From Bin80 sp965116685 (lineage in GTDB: Bacteria > Bacteroidota > Rhodothermia > Rhodothermales > Bin80), in NCBI GenBank assembly GCA_965116685.1, contig OZ220707.1:3691969-3755968 (forward strand): a stretch of DNA of 64,000 nt, read 5' to 3'. A model generated the notes under the pieces. It was given only the letters and a program-made list of their open reading frames with translations, made no database searches and was not told the origin of the DNA. A program made the position numbers and the translations under genes. Below are positions 27,898 to 36,903 of this stretch, piece by piece; position 1 is the first letter of the stretch, and each line of letters starts with the position of its first letter.

Positions 27898-27972
27898 GGT
27901 CCGGTAGTTCAGTTTGGTTAGAATGCTGGCCTGTCACGCCAGAGGTCGCGGGTTCGAGTCCCGTCCGGACCG
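27898..27972 (+). tRNA. tRNA-Asp (anticodon GTC)
   Basis: The cloverleaf has acceptor stem GGTCCGG/CCGGACC, D-arm with AGTTTGGTT loop, anticodon stem CTGGC/GCCAG with loop CTGTCAC (anticodon GTC), and T-arm GGTTCGAGTCC. Discriminator is G and no CCA is encoded. A terminator follows. Confidence 0.97.
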
Positions 27973-27979
27973 CATGGAA

Positions 27980-28010
27980 GGGGCGTCTCACCGTTGAGAT
28001 GCCCCTTTTT
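27980..28010 (+). terminator. Rho-independent terminator after the tRNA genes
   Basis: An 11-bp stem (GGGGCGTCTCA / TGAGATGCCCC, one G-T pair) with a small loop is followed directly by TTTTT. It ends the tRNA-Phe/tRNA-Asp transcript, just before the convergent ion-channel gene. Confidence 0.85.
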
Positions 28011-28830
28011 ATTGCTCTCTTTTTCCCCAACGTGATGCCTCCGCCCGAAATTCCTGCAATTCTTTATGCAACCGATCCACTTTTTCTTCCAAATCATCGG
28101 AGTTGTCAGCGACCAGTGTATCTACGAACACGGCATTTGCAATTGACAAACCAAAGATGCCGCAGATGAGCACAGCGAAGGCAACATAGATCCGAAGCCC
28201 AAGGATATAGCCGTCAGATACCCCTCGTTCTGCAAGGATCTCGGGGATTTCGTACCAGCCCTCCACGGTAAAAATTTTGATCATTGAATACATTGAGTAG
28301 AAGGGATTTCCGAAGAATTCTCTTGCCTCGGGAATTTCTCCAAACAACAAGGTAGCGGTCATGGAAAGGATCAGATTCAGGAAGACTAACATTAGCAGTA
28401 TTCCCACCGATGCCTTCAATGCCCGAATGACTCCCCGCAAAATTTTATCCCCATCAGGAACAAGGCGGAGTGGTCGGATAAGGCGCAGGATCCGTGCGAG
28501 CCTCAGAATGGTAATGATCCCCAGGTTTTCGGCCCCTACGGGAAATAAAAGGCTGAAAGCAGCAGGAGTGCTCAAGATCACAATGATAAAGTCAAAAGTG
28601 TTCCACGGATCTGCAGCATACTGTCTAAAAGACCCCCAGTAGCGGACTTTAATGACAATTTCTGCAAGGAAGTAAAGAAGAAATCCAAAGTCAATCCATT
28701 GGATTACATGCCCCACTCGAGCATGTACCTCTGGAAATGCATCCAGGAAAAGAGCAAGTCCATTGATGCAAATGATGGTCAGCACAAGCGGCTCACGAAC
28801 AACAAGTGGCAAGGCGTTTCGCTGATTCAT
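28009..28830 (-). CDS. Voltage-gated cation channel, NaChBac/CavMr-like
   Basis: This 273-residue protein has a single six-helix voltage-gated channel unit, as in NaChBac and NavAb. The S4 voltage sensor has RLARILRLIRPLRLVP, with arginines spaced by three. The pore has an S5-P-S6 layout, and the selectivity filter reads FTVEGWYE. The glutamate ring (E) and the tryptophan match bacterial Nav/Cav filters (TLESW), but a glycine follows the glutamate. The C-terminal tail (DDLEEKVDRLHKELQEF) looks like the four-stranded coiled coil of bacterial Nav channels. Sodium or calcium selectivity cannot be proved from sequence; the glycine favours calcium (see findings). It faces the tRNA terminator. Confidence 0.93.
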   Translation of the reverse strand: MNQRNALPLVVREPLVLTIICINGLALFLDAFPEVHARVGHVIQWIDFGFLLYFLAEIVIKVRYWGSFRQYAADPWNTFDFIIVILSTPAAFSLLFPVGAENLGIITILRLARILRLIRPLRLVPDGDKILRGVIRALKASVGILLMLVFLNLILSMTATLLFGEIPEAREFFGNPFYSMYSMIKIFTVEGWYEIPEILAERGVSDGYILGLRIYVAFAVLICGIFGLSIANAVFVDTLVADNSDDLEEKVDRLHKELQEFRAEASRWGKREQ

Positions 28831-29093
28831 GAATTCGTCAAAAGGTTGGGCGGGTAGAATATCGACGCTGACTGAAAATCAACGGAAGATTACAAAATAC
28901 AGCACCGTCATGGCTGCCATGATATGATCATAGTTTGAATCGAAACATTTCTGTGTCGAGGCCGCGAGCTCACGAACAGATGGTCGGCTTACTGAGCTCT
29001 TGGTGTGCCGGTACGTCAAGGGCTCAATAAGCATCATTTCCACGCGCCAAGATAGGTAATGGGCATGGATTCGCCTTTTTATGGGATATAATT
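28831..29093. other. Intergenic region upstream of the ion channel
   Basis: This gap holds the ion-channel promoter (minus strand) and the 3' flank of the BtuB-like gene. No gene or strong secondary structure is evident. Confidence 0.35.
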
Positions 29094-30956
29094 TTAGCGA
29101 AGAGTCAAGCTCAGATCAAGGCGTACAGATCTTGGAGCCATGGGGTTAGCGGGTACAAACTCGTAGTGGTTATCAAGTATGTTATCAAACAGAAGGCGTA
29201 CAGTGACTGGAGAAAAATGGAAGCGGATTTGGGTATCGGCCAAGAAGATGGGATCCAGTTCACGGACTCCACTTTCCATAGTTGCGTCAGCGATCAACTG
29301 GATACCACTATATCGTGCACCAACCTGAAATGCGAGGAATCTCCACTGCGCATCTGTAAATGCTTTGATTTGATGACGGGGGACCAGACGTGCTTCACCC
29401 GTGCCCTCGGAGTGGGTATAAGTCCATAGAGCGTTGCTATTGATTCTCAGTTGTGGACTGATCCTCTGCTCATGTTTGAGCGATACTTCCAAGCCTTTAT
29501 TTGTCACCTCAAGTACATTCGCGGGGGACCAAAAATATTCATTCTCTACCGGTTGCCAGACGATCTGATCCGTCATATGAGATGAGAAGGCTGTAAGCTC
29601 AGCCTGCAGAATTGGTGAGGTCCAAACCATCCCTGCATCAAAAGACCAGCCTTTCTCGGGGCGGAGATCGGGGTTCCCTCCTGGCTGATAGAATCGGTCA
29701 TTGAAGGTAGGCATCCGAAAGGCCCGCCCCGCAGAACCCTTTAGGTTCAGTGTGGAGGCAGAATTAAATGCGATATTGACTCCAAGCCTTGGTGTAAACA
29801 CCCAAATAGTTTGATCTTTCTGATAGTTGTCCAGTCGTGCGGAAGGATACACTTTGACAGAGTTCCATGTATGTATTCCACTCATGTATGCCGCAAATCT
29901 GTATTCACGTAGATCATTTTCCAAGTTGGGGTTGCGAACATTGGTGTAGCCCGCCACGAATCCGGTGATCAGGTCCAAGTTAGGTATGTTGGTCAGCCTT
30001 AGCGAGAGATCGGAGCCAGTGTCTAGATAGCGCCCTGTATCATCAATTTGCCAGAGTGGATTGGCGTATCGGAGTTTTGCATTTTCAACATGGGCTTTGG
30101 TTTGTAGAGACCCCCAATGCCAGTCATGGGTTACATCTGTCCAAATTCGCATACTCTCATCCCATTGTCTGGCACTATCGGGGGTGGCGGAATTGACGTT
30201 CGGGATACCTCTTTCTGCATCATTATACATACCACTGAATCGAACCTGGCTGGAAGAGTTTTTCCATGCCAGTGAGCCGAGAATGGATTGCCGGTTTTGA
30301 TCGGCTTCTTTACGGGAGACAAAACGTTCCGGGGTTATTCCCTGATTTAAATACTGAAAATCTCCGGTGGATTGGTAGAGATCTACCGAGAGCATTCCCG
30401 AGACGGATCTCAATGTTCCTGCAGCATATATCGAAGCATCCCGGTGTCCCCATGAACCTGTGCCTGCGCGAAGCATGAGAGTAGGAGACGATGATGCAGT
30501 TCGGAGATTAATGACTCCACCAACGGCATTAGAACCATAGAGTGGGCTGCTGCCTCCCGATATCACCTCAATGGAATTGATCAAAACAAGCGGAAGCAGT
30601 GACAGATCTAATTGTCCTGCGGTAGGGCTTACAATAGGGTTACCATCAAGGAGCACGAGAACCTGCGAGGCAGTACTACCTCGTTGGGATAGTGAAGACA
30701 AGACGCCTCCATAGCTGCGAACATGCAAAGTAGTACGTGATCCTAAGAGGTTTGCCACCGTCGGTGCTGCGGACTCCTCAAGCATACGTCGATCCAGGAT
30801 CTGTGTCCGGACGGGTGCATCCTTGATGTTTATAGGTATGCGAGCAGCGGTTACCGTGAGTTGAGGGAGTGTAATCGTAGAATCGGTTACCTGGGCGCTG
30901 GCTGCGGCGAATGGTAGGGTAGCTACGATGATTAAGAGTGCAAGGTGTTTTGTCAT
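29094..30956 (-). CDS. btuB: TonB-dependent vitamin B12 receptor (BtuB-like)
   Basis: The 620-residue receptor has a signal peptide (ending near ASAQ) and a TonB-box-like LPQLTVTAARI. Its plug has the segments TVANLLGSRTTLHVRSYGG, VLVLLDGNPIVSP and EVISGGSSPLYGSNAVGGVINL. A beta-barrel follows, ending in a short terminal strand (LDLSLTLR). The length is like E. coli BtuB (614). The decisive evidence for vitamin B12 is the cobalamin riboswitch in its leader (31057-31288, same strand). Expression should fall when cobalamin is abundant. No permease genes follow it in the window. Confidence 0.9.
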   Translation of the reverse strand: MTKHLALLIIVATLPFAAASAQVTDSTITLPQLTVTAARIPINIKDAPVRTQILDRRMLEESAAPTVANLLGSRTTLHVRSYGGVLSSLSQRGSTASQVLVLLDGNPIVSPTAGQLDLSLLPLVLINSIEVISGGSSPLYGSNAVGGVINLRTASSSPTLMLRAGTGSWGHRDASIYAAGTLRSVSGMLSVDLYQSTGDFQYLNQGITPERFVSRKEADQNRQSILGSLAWKNSSSQVRFSGMYNDAERGIPNVNSATPDSARQWDESMRIWTDVTHDWHWGSLQTKAHVENAKLRYANPLWQIDDTGRYLDTGSDLSLRLTNIPNLDLITGFVAGYTNVRNPNLENDLREYRFAAYMSGIHTWNSVKVYPSARLDNYQKDQTIWVFTPRLGVNIAFNSASTLNLKGSAGRAFRMPTFNDRFYQPGGNPDLRPEKGWSFDAGMVWTSPILQAELTAFSSHMTDQIVWQPVENEYFWSPANVLEVTNKGLEVSLKHEQRISPQLRINSNALWTYTHSEGTGEARLVPRHQIKAFTDAQWRFLAFQVGARYSGIQLIADATMESGVRELDPIFLADTQIRFHFSPVTVRLLFDNILDNHYEFVPANPMAPRSVRLDLSLTLR

Positions 30957-31056
30957 GACCGAATCTGTTTAGTTTATGAGATCCGGGGGACTCACCAGCA
31001 CTAGTAGCACAAAGGCGAAACCACAAGACCTCTGTTCCCGGAGGTTGTTGGTAATG

Positions 31057-31288
31057 CCCCTTGGCAGGTCTACTGACTCGCCGTACAGCGCAGATCGCGC
31101 TCTGAAAGAGAGGCAAGCGGGGCCTTCCCATCCAAAACGGACAGTGACCACACAAGCCTGTGGAGTTCTCTCGCAGGATCTTAGGATCCCAATACGGCCT
31201 ACAGTTGCGGGTACAGTCCCGGAGTCTTCTCAGAAGAAAATGAACCGGGTTCCCTTTTCACTGGACTATGTCCAGACCTGAGGCAGCC
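31057..31288 (-). promoter_or_regulatory. Cobalamin (adenosylcobalamin-class) riboswitch
   Basis: Read on the minus strand, the leader shows the AAAAGGGAACCCGGT element. The core CTGTACCCGCAACTGTA follows, then the B12-box region GTCACTGTCC...GGATGGGAAGGC and the distal GAGTCAGTAGACCTGCC segment. These appear in the canonical order. It lies about 100 nt upstream of the BtuB-like start. Boundaries are approximate; the conserved core is unambiguous. Confidence 0.93.
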
Positions 31289-31584
31289 CAAATATACGGC
31301 ACCAGAGGTAACAGAACAAACACAGTGTCAGAGCTTAGTTGTGATTTCGAAAAATTTTAGCACAACCCCAATTGATCGGCACAGAACATTCCATTTTGCA
31401 GGTAAAATCCTTTGGAAGGTGCCTATACTGAACAATTCAACAGCGCTGTGAGGTTTTCCTGATGCTCAACGAATGTATATCTGAAGGTTACAGGGGTTGC
31501 TTTTTGGTGGATTGTGAGTTTAGGGGCGATCTCTTCATGGGAGGATGCTCTTACAAATGACATTATCTATTGAATTCAAGAGAG
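31289..31584. other. Intergenic region between MetE-like gene and the riboswitch
   Basis: No ORF or RNA motif is seen. The btuB transcript promoter should lie at the left part, close to the riboswitch 5' end. Confidence 0.35.
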
Positions 31585-32601
31585 CTATACCCCCAGTTCC
31601 TCTTTCACTAGGCGTGTGCCTTCAACCAGGGCATGTAATTTTTTGCGTGCTGCCCAGCGTGCGGTTTCGCTGAAACCACAGTCCGGGGCGAGCACCAACT
31701 GTTCCGCAGGTACATGTTGTAACACCTGCCGAATACGGTCGGCAACAATTTCAGGCGTCTCAATGAAGTAATTTTTGACATCAATTATTCCAGCGGCAAC
31801 GGTCCGTCCAGTGGCAGCAATTTCGCCAGCCAATTCCAGTTCAGCCATTTCCCGGTTAGCAAATTCCAAGTGTATTTCCCCGGCTTTGATGTCAAGGATA
31901 CGTGGGAAGAGGGGAGCATATGTACGATGTGCAACCGGTCGGCCAATATAGTTGCCAAAGCATAGGTGAAGTCCAATCTCTGCCTCTACGCCCTCAACGC
32001 ATTGATTAAAGAGTTCAACATATTTACCAGGTGAGTCCTTATGAACGGAAGCGGAAGGCTCGTCCAGTTGGATAAAAGTCGCACCGGCTTCAACCACAGC
32101 CTTCAGTTCGGCATTGATGATCTCGGAAAAACGGGCGGACACTGCCATGCGGTCGGCATAGATCCCCCCGGTCTGGATTCGTCCCGCGAGTGTGTAGGGG
32201 CCAGGGCAGGTGACCTTAAGGGGCCGGTCGGTGCGAGTATTTGAATAAAGAAATTCATCAATCAGTCCAAGTCCATTGGGCGCTGAGAATGGTTCTAAGG
32301 CTTCATAACGCTCACGCTGATCGTGTCCACCTGGGCCCAGTTTTCGAAGTGGCTTGAGAGCCCGTAATCCATCTAGTCGCTCATAAAAATCGGCAGTAAA
32401 GAAGCCAAACCGGCGCATTTCTCCATCACTCACGATATCAATACCTGCCTCTTCCTGGTCACGAAGTGCCATGTCCACCGCATCATCAAGCGTCTCCTGA
32501 ATATCCAATGGACCATATTCTCCGCGTTCCATCGCTTCAATCGAGCTAATGAGCCAAGATGGGATGGCATAGCTACCGATTACACTAGTCTTCAGCATCA
32601 T
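31585..32601 (-). CDS. Short cobalamin-independent methionine synthase-like protein (core MetE)
   Basis: About 338 residues, matching only the C-terminal catalytic half of MetE (full MetE is about 755 residues). The zinc ligands are conserved: HLCFGN (His and Cys), the glutamate in IHLEFAN, and the cysteine in APDCGFSE. The N-terminal SVIGSYAIPSWL matches the IGS/PR start of core-MetE proteins. An upstream in-frame extension to 32799 reads as low-quality sequence and overlaps the insertion sequence end; the start is placed at the paired ATGs 32598-32601. The methyl donor of such short forms is uncertain (folate or a corrinoid protein). It is the B12-independent counterpart in a region with B12 uptake genes. 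Confidence 0.85.
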   Translation of the reverse strand: MMLKTSVIGSYAIPSWLISSIEAMERGEYGPLDIQETLDDAVDMALRDQEEAGIDIVSDGEMRRFGFFTADFYERLDGLRALKPLRKLGPGGHDQRERYEALEPFSAPNGLGLIDEFLYSNTRTDRPLKVTCPGPYTLAGRIQTGGIYADRMAVSARFSEIINAELKAVVEAGATFIQLDEPSASVHKDSPGKYVELFNQCVEGVEAEIGLHLCFGNYIGRPVAHRTYAPLFPRILDIKAGEIHLEFANREMAELELAGEIAATGRTVAAGIIDVKNYFIETPEIVADRIRQVLQHVPAEQLVLAPDCGFSETARWAARKKLHALVEGTRLVKEELGV

Positions 32602-32771
32602 GTAAGGATTTATTAGATGAAGCAAAAGGTAAGAGAATTTTCGCGAACCCTCAAAAGGTGGTGGTTTAGAGTGATTTTGGCTGGATCTAAAATGTTGGTT
32701 GAAAATCGTGCAGTAGGCAGGGTGAGGAGAGTCCATGCACAACCATGCATATATGCATAATTTAGAGTATC

Positions 32772-34770
32772 TAGTGTCTGTCCGAGAATACCATCGCATC
32801 TCTAAAATGTGTCTTTATGCCCTCCTGTGTCTGGATTTTGTCGCAATTCTCTCCATTTTTTTTCGCTAATTTTTTTAATTCCTCTCGGGGGCGGGTGATT
32901 TTCAGGAAAATCCACAATCCCTGAAAAACCTGTATTGGAAGCATCCCAAGGCGGTTTTTACTCTGAATTTATTCTTCAGATTTGTCGATCCATGCCTGGA
33001 TCATGGGAGTATAAGTGGAACCGGGCCGTTCATCTTCAACTTTTTTTTGCGATGCGAAAAGCGTATGACTTTCAATTATCAATGGATTGCATCTCCATGG
33101 AGGAGATCCAGCTTGATCCAAGAAGCCGGGATGTGATTCAAGTATTTCTGTATGGGCTCCGACAAATTTTTCTGGACCTCCCGACCCGATTGAAGTTGAT
33201 GGATCTTTTGGAGAGGTATAAACCGGGAACCCGTAAGAATTGTGGGCGCCCCGGAATGGACGTGTGGAATATCTTGGTTTTGGCCGGCCTGAAGCAGGCG
33301 CTGCATTGCAACTATGATCTTTTGACCGCTTTGGCGAACCATATGGATATTGTGCGGCAGATGCTGGGGCATGGAGCGGACGATCGGACCCGCTACACTC
33401 GTTCCGCCATTCATGATAACGTATCGGCACTGTCCCCCGAATTGCTGGTGCAGGTCAATTGTTTGGTGGTCAAACTTGGGCACCGAATGGTCGGCAAACC
33501 CGAGGGCGAGACGCTCAAATGTCGGTGCGACTCGAAACCGGTGAAGACCAATGTTCGCTTTCCGACCGATCTGCTCTTGCTCTGGGACTCGGTACGTTGT
33601 CTGATTCGTGTCAGTGCGAAGGTGGGCAAATCATTTGGGATGGATGGTTGGCTGCAACACCAAAGTCTGAGCAATAAGGTCTACCGGGAATATAGGGCAG
33701 CTCGGAAGGGTCAGCGGCGTGACTACAAACTCAAGAACGTTCGCAGATATCTGCGCAGCAGTCGTGCGATGGTCAAAAAATCTCTTGACCTTCTGGAGCA
33801 GATCAATGCACTGGAGCAGGAGATTTTGGCCCGTTCCGCCCCCCGTTCCAATGCAGATCAAGCCACTTTGCAGGAAATTTTTGAGGCAAAACAGGAACTC
33901 TGTCTGTATCTGGACTACATTGCGCGATTTTCCGATCAGATCCAGCGCCGCATCTTTGAAGGAGAGCAGATTCCTACCCACGAGAAAATCTATTCGATCT
34001 TCAAGCCGTTCACGCGATGGATCGTCAAGGGCAAGGCAGGAATCCTCTGCGAGTTGGGGATCCCGGTCGCGGTGATTGAAGATGAGGATCAATTTGTTTT
34101 AGGCTACGGGATTCTTTGGGAGGGAACCGACAAGGATATTGCGATTCCCCTGGTGAAGACCTTGGAGGCACAGTATCCAGGGATCTCCATGACCTGCTCG
34201 TTTGACCGGGCGTTTTACAGTCCTGAGGTGCGTAAGCAGTTGGATGAAAAGCTGGAAGTTACGGCCATGCCGAAGAAAGGGGGGCGGACCCAAGAGGAAC
34301 AAGCACGTCAGAATGACCCGGCTTACCAGAACGCACGGAAGGGGCATGCGGGAGTAGAGTCCTGCATGAACCATCTCAACCATCGGGGCTTGTCACTGGT
34401 GCGTGAGACCAGCAGCGAAAGCTTCGAACGTGTGGTGGCAACCTCGGTATTGGCCGCGAACATCCACCGGTTGGGGACGCTAGTGCGAGATCAGGAACGA
34501 AAGCGTCTCAGACGTCTCCAGAAACAACGCAAGCGATTGCGGCGCGCGGCGTAGCCATCCCGCTTATCCGAGGAAGAACATCAAGTGGCTCGTACGGGCG
34601 GATGCGAGAGGTGTGTCCAGTAGATACGAAATACCTGTAATACAGAAAAATCCAGCACAAACAAGTGTCTCAAAACGACCGCCCCACCAATAATCAAACG
34701 GATTGAACCAAAATGAACCCCAATATCTCGGAACAGACCCGGAGCACAGGCATTTTCTGGACAGACACTA
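32772..34770. mobile_element. ISNCY-family insertion sequence, complete
   Basis: The 1999-bp element has imperfect terminal inverted repeats: TAGTGTCTGTCC at 32772 and its complement GGACAGACACTA ending at 34770. It is flanked on both sides by TATC (32768-32771 and 34771-34774), a likely 4-bp target duplication. The transposase ORF is intact. The insertion falls between the MetE-like gene and the T9SS surface cassette. Confidence 0.88.
33052..34554 (+). CDS. ISNCY-family transposase
   Basis: The protein of about 500 residues starts MRKAYDFQLSMDCISMEEI, which is the typical ISNCY N-terminus, so I choose the ATG at 33052. An open frame extends to 32935, and in-frame upstream starts exist (ATG at 32992), but that part is unlike the family. 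Catalytic DDE residues are probably the aspartates in CRCDSKPVK and TCSFDRAFYS and the glutamate in GHAGVESCMNHLNHRG. The tail is strongly basic (RLRRLQKQRKRLRRAA). It appears intact and could be active. Confidence 0.9.
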   Translation: MRKAYDFQLSMDCISMEEIQLDPRSRDVIQVFLYGLRQIFLDLPTRLKLMDLLERYKPGTRKNCGRPGMDVWNILVLAGLKQALHCNYDLLTALANHMDIVRQMLGHGADDRTRYTRSAIHDNVSALSPELLVQVNCLVVKLGHRMVGKPEGETLKCRCDSKPVKTNVRFPTDLLLLWDSVRCLIRVSAKVGKSFGMDGWLQHQSLSNKVYREYRAARKGQRRDYKLKNVRRYLRSSRAMVKKSLDLLEQINALEQEILARSAPRSNADQATLQEIFEAKQELCLYLDYIARFSDQIQRRIFEGEQIPTHEKIYSIFKPFTRWIVKGKAGILCELGIPVAVIEDEDQFVLGYGILWEGTDKDIAIPLVKTLEAQYPGISMTCSFDRAFYSPEVRKQLDEKLEVTAMPKKGGRTQEEQARQNDPAYQNARKGHAGVESCMNHLNHRGLSLVRETSSESFERVVATSVLAANIHRLGTLVRDQERKRLRRLQKQRKRLRRAA

Positions 34771-34897
34771 TATCACTATATATGACCACAATTATTACAA
34801 GATTGTCTATATTTGGACTGTTAGGGTTGCAGTAGGTCGGAATCAGAGAATCGCCTGAGCTGTAGCCTGAATACCTATAACCAAATCACCAAATCAC
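34555..34897. other. IS right end and upstream region of the surface cassette
   Basis: The first part (to 34770) is the noncoding right end of the insertion sequence. The remainder (34775-34897) is AT-rich and presumably carries the promoter for the T9SS cargo gene. No gene is seen. Confidence 0.4.
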
Positions 34898-36799
34898 ATG
34901 TACAAAAATATTTTACTATTTCTTTCCCTTCTGGTTTTTTGCGCAGCTCCTGCAGTTGCTCAAAAATTTGACTTTGAGTGGCAGCCCAGTCAGTCGGAGG
35001 GATTCGCTGGCATGGTTCCGGTGTTGGGGACCCCCTACAACACTCCTGCATATGTACCGGGCATTCATTCCGGTGCTAGAAGTATTGCCGGACCGGTAGA
35101 TCTGGATGGTGATGGAAAGATAGAGGTTGTTCTTAGTGATTATTCAGGAGGGGGGCGTGTCCATGTTCTTGAAAGTGCTGGCATAGACACCTGGGAGTTA
35201 ATTTATTCTTCCCCGCCTCTGGAGATTACTTCAGCAACTTCAAATAATGCTAGAGGGGTCGGAGCAGGAGATCTGGACGGGGACGGCATGGGAGAAATCT
35301 ATGTTTTTGTTGGACATGGGATCGCCGATACCAATCCCATCAAGGCACTTCTCCCAGGGCCACGACTTGCTGCGATGGAAGCGACGGGAGACAATCAATT
35401 TGGTGCATTGCCCAATTTCTGGGATTTTGGTGGAGATGAGCATATCCCTGGTCGATTCCGAACTGAGCAGATGGTTGTTGCTGATGTAGACGGAGATGGT
35501 GCTGAGGAACTTCTTTTTGGAAATAACGGGGCGGCGAATGTATATGACAGCTGGTATGCTGTTTCCGCCACGGGCCTTGGTACATCGTTTGCAACATGGA
35601 CGCAGGAAGCGAGGTGGACATCCCGGGCAGACAGCGTAGATGATCTTAACCGTGGCGGAGGAAGTGCCTACGGAATTGTTCCAGCTGATTTTGATGGAGA
35701 CGGGACGTATGAGATATCCTTGTCAAGTTGGAATGGATTGAATTTTACGAATATAGATGTGACAGGGCCAGATACGTATGCAGATCCGTCTGGTGATAAT
35801 GTCTTTATACATGCCGCATCAGGAGATCACGTTTCTTTCTTTGGGTGCACGGTGGTTGATATAGATATGAATGGTGATGATGAGGTGTTCTGTCCCGTGC
35901 TTCAGACTGGTGCTCTTGCACTGGTTAATTATGAGGATGGGGAGAACCCATTAGAGATTTCCGTGGACAATGTAATCAATCCAATTGCTGAGGGTGTATC
36001 AACCTTGGGGATTACTTCTGGGGATATTGATGGGGATGGGAAGCCAGAATTGATTGCGACAGGCGGAACGTACAGAGCTTCGCAATATCAAGCTGGTACC
36101 CCACCAAGATGGGTGAGAATTGTAGATTATTTCGACAAGGGTAATGTAGAAGATCCCAGTAGCTACAGAGTAAGGGAGGTTGATTTCCCCATGCCTGCTG
36201 TGTTGATTGCTGATACGGTGAACCGTGACAGTGCAGGAGTTATGACGACCTATGTGGAGGATAGTGAGGGCGGTCCATTTGCAGGGAAATTTGCATACCT
36301 AGGTGATGTGGATGGGGATGGAAATACCGAGGTCGCGATGAGTTTCCAAGGTGTCCCTGATAGCATCACTGTTTACAGCGAGGTATTCAATCCAGCTGAC
36401 TCTACCTACGCGAGAACACGGGTGGAGGCCATGCCCAATCCACATCGGGCATTCATGCGAGTTCTTTCAAGTGATGGAATCTCTACTAGCATTTCGAATG
36501 ATCGCGTGATCCTTCCTGATGACTTTGTGTTGCATTCGAATTATCCGAACCCATTCAATCCCTCCACGACATTCTCCTTTACACTTCCACTGGACAAGCG
36601 GGTCAGTGTCAGAATTTATGATATGACCGGACGCCTGGTTCGGACGTTGATCAATGACGAGCACTACGCCCAGGGTACGCATTCCGTTGATTGGAATGGA
36701 CTCGGGGATAGTGGACTGGCCGTTGCAAGTGGCCAGTATATCTACACCTTGGAGTGGGGGCAGTTTAGACAGGCAAGACGTATGGTTCTTGTAAAATAG
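34898..36799 (+). CDS. Secreted T9SS cargo with FG-GAP/VCBS-like repeats
   Basis: This 633-residue protein has a signal peptide (ending PAVAQ) and several FG-GAP-like calcium-binding loops of the D-x-D-G-D-G type (VDLDGDGKIE, GDLDGDGMGE, ADVDGDGAEE, ADFDGDGTYE, GDIDGDGKPE, GDVDGDGNTE), implying a beta-propeller. It ends in a type IX secretion sorting domain: LHSNYPNPFNPSTTFSF, VRIYDMTGRLVRTLI, and the ARRMVLVK terminus. It is probably exported across the outer membrane and surface-anchored or released. It precedes the TonB-dependent receptor gene by about 100 nt with a perfect hairpin in between. The binding partner is unknown. Confidence 0.88.
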   Translation: MYKNILLFLSLLVFCAAPAVAQKFDFEWQPSQSEGFAGMVPVLGTPYNTPAYVPGIHSGARSIAGPVDLDGDGKIEVVLSDYSGGGRVHVLESAGIDTWELIYSSPPLEITSATSNNARGVGAGDLDGDGMGEIYVFVGHGIADTNPIKALLPGPRLAAMEATGDNQFGALPNFWDFGGDEHIPGRFRTEQMVVADVDGDGAEELLFGNNGAANVYDSWYAVSATGLGTSFATWTQEARWTSRADSVDDLNRGGGSAYGIVPADFDGDGTYEISLSSWNGLNFTNIDVTGPDTYADPSGDNVFIHAASGDHVSFFGCTVVDIDMNGDDEVFCPVLQTGALALVNYEDGENPLEISVDNVINPIAEGVSTLGITSGDIDGDGKPELIATGGTYRASQYQAGTPPRWVRIVDYFDKGNVEDPSSYRVREVDFPMPAVLIADTVNRDSAGVMTTYVEDSEGGPFAGKFAYLGDVDGDGNTEVAMSFQGVPDSITVYSEVFNPADSTYARTRVEAMPNPHRAFMRVLSSDGISTSISNDRVILPDDFVLHSNYPNPFNPSTTFSFTLPLDKRVSVRIYDMTGRLVRTLINDEHYAQGTHSVDWNGLGDSGLAVASGQYIYTLEWGQFRQARRMVLVK

Positions 36800-36807
36800 T
36801 ATGACCT

Positions 36808-36848
36808 CTGACAGATGGAAGGGATGAGTAGTCCCTTCCATCTGTCAG
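36808..36848 (+). terminator. Perfect 17-bp hairpin between cargo and receptor genes
   Basis: The arms CTGACAGATGGAAGGGA and TCCCTTCCATCTGTCAG are exact complements separated by a 7-nt loop. It begins 9 nt after the stop codon of the FG-GAP gene. There is no T-run after it, so it may act as a transcription attenuator or an mRNA-stabilising 3' structure rather than a classic terminator. Confidence 0.7.
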
Positions 36849-36903
36849 TTCGAGGAATAAGTTGGTTATAAGGATCGTCCGTGTTGTGAATCTCTGATAA
36901 CAC

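Noticed and set aside
32602..32799. N-terminal extension of the MetE-like protein
   Set aside because: The family begins at the MLKTSVIGSY segment, and the extension crosses the insertion sequence boundary.
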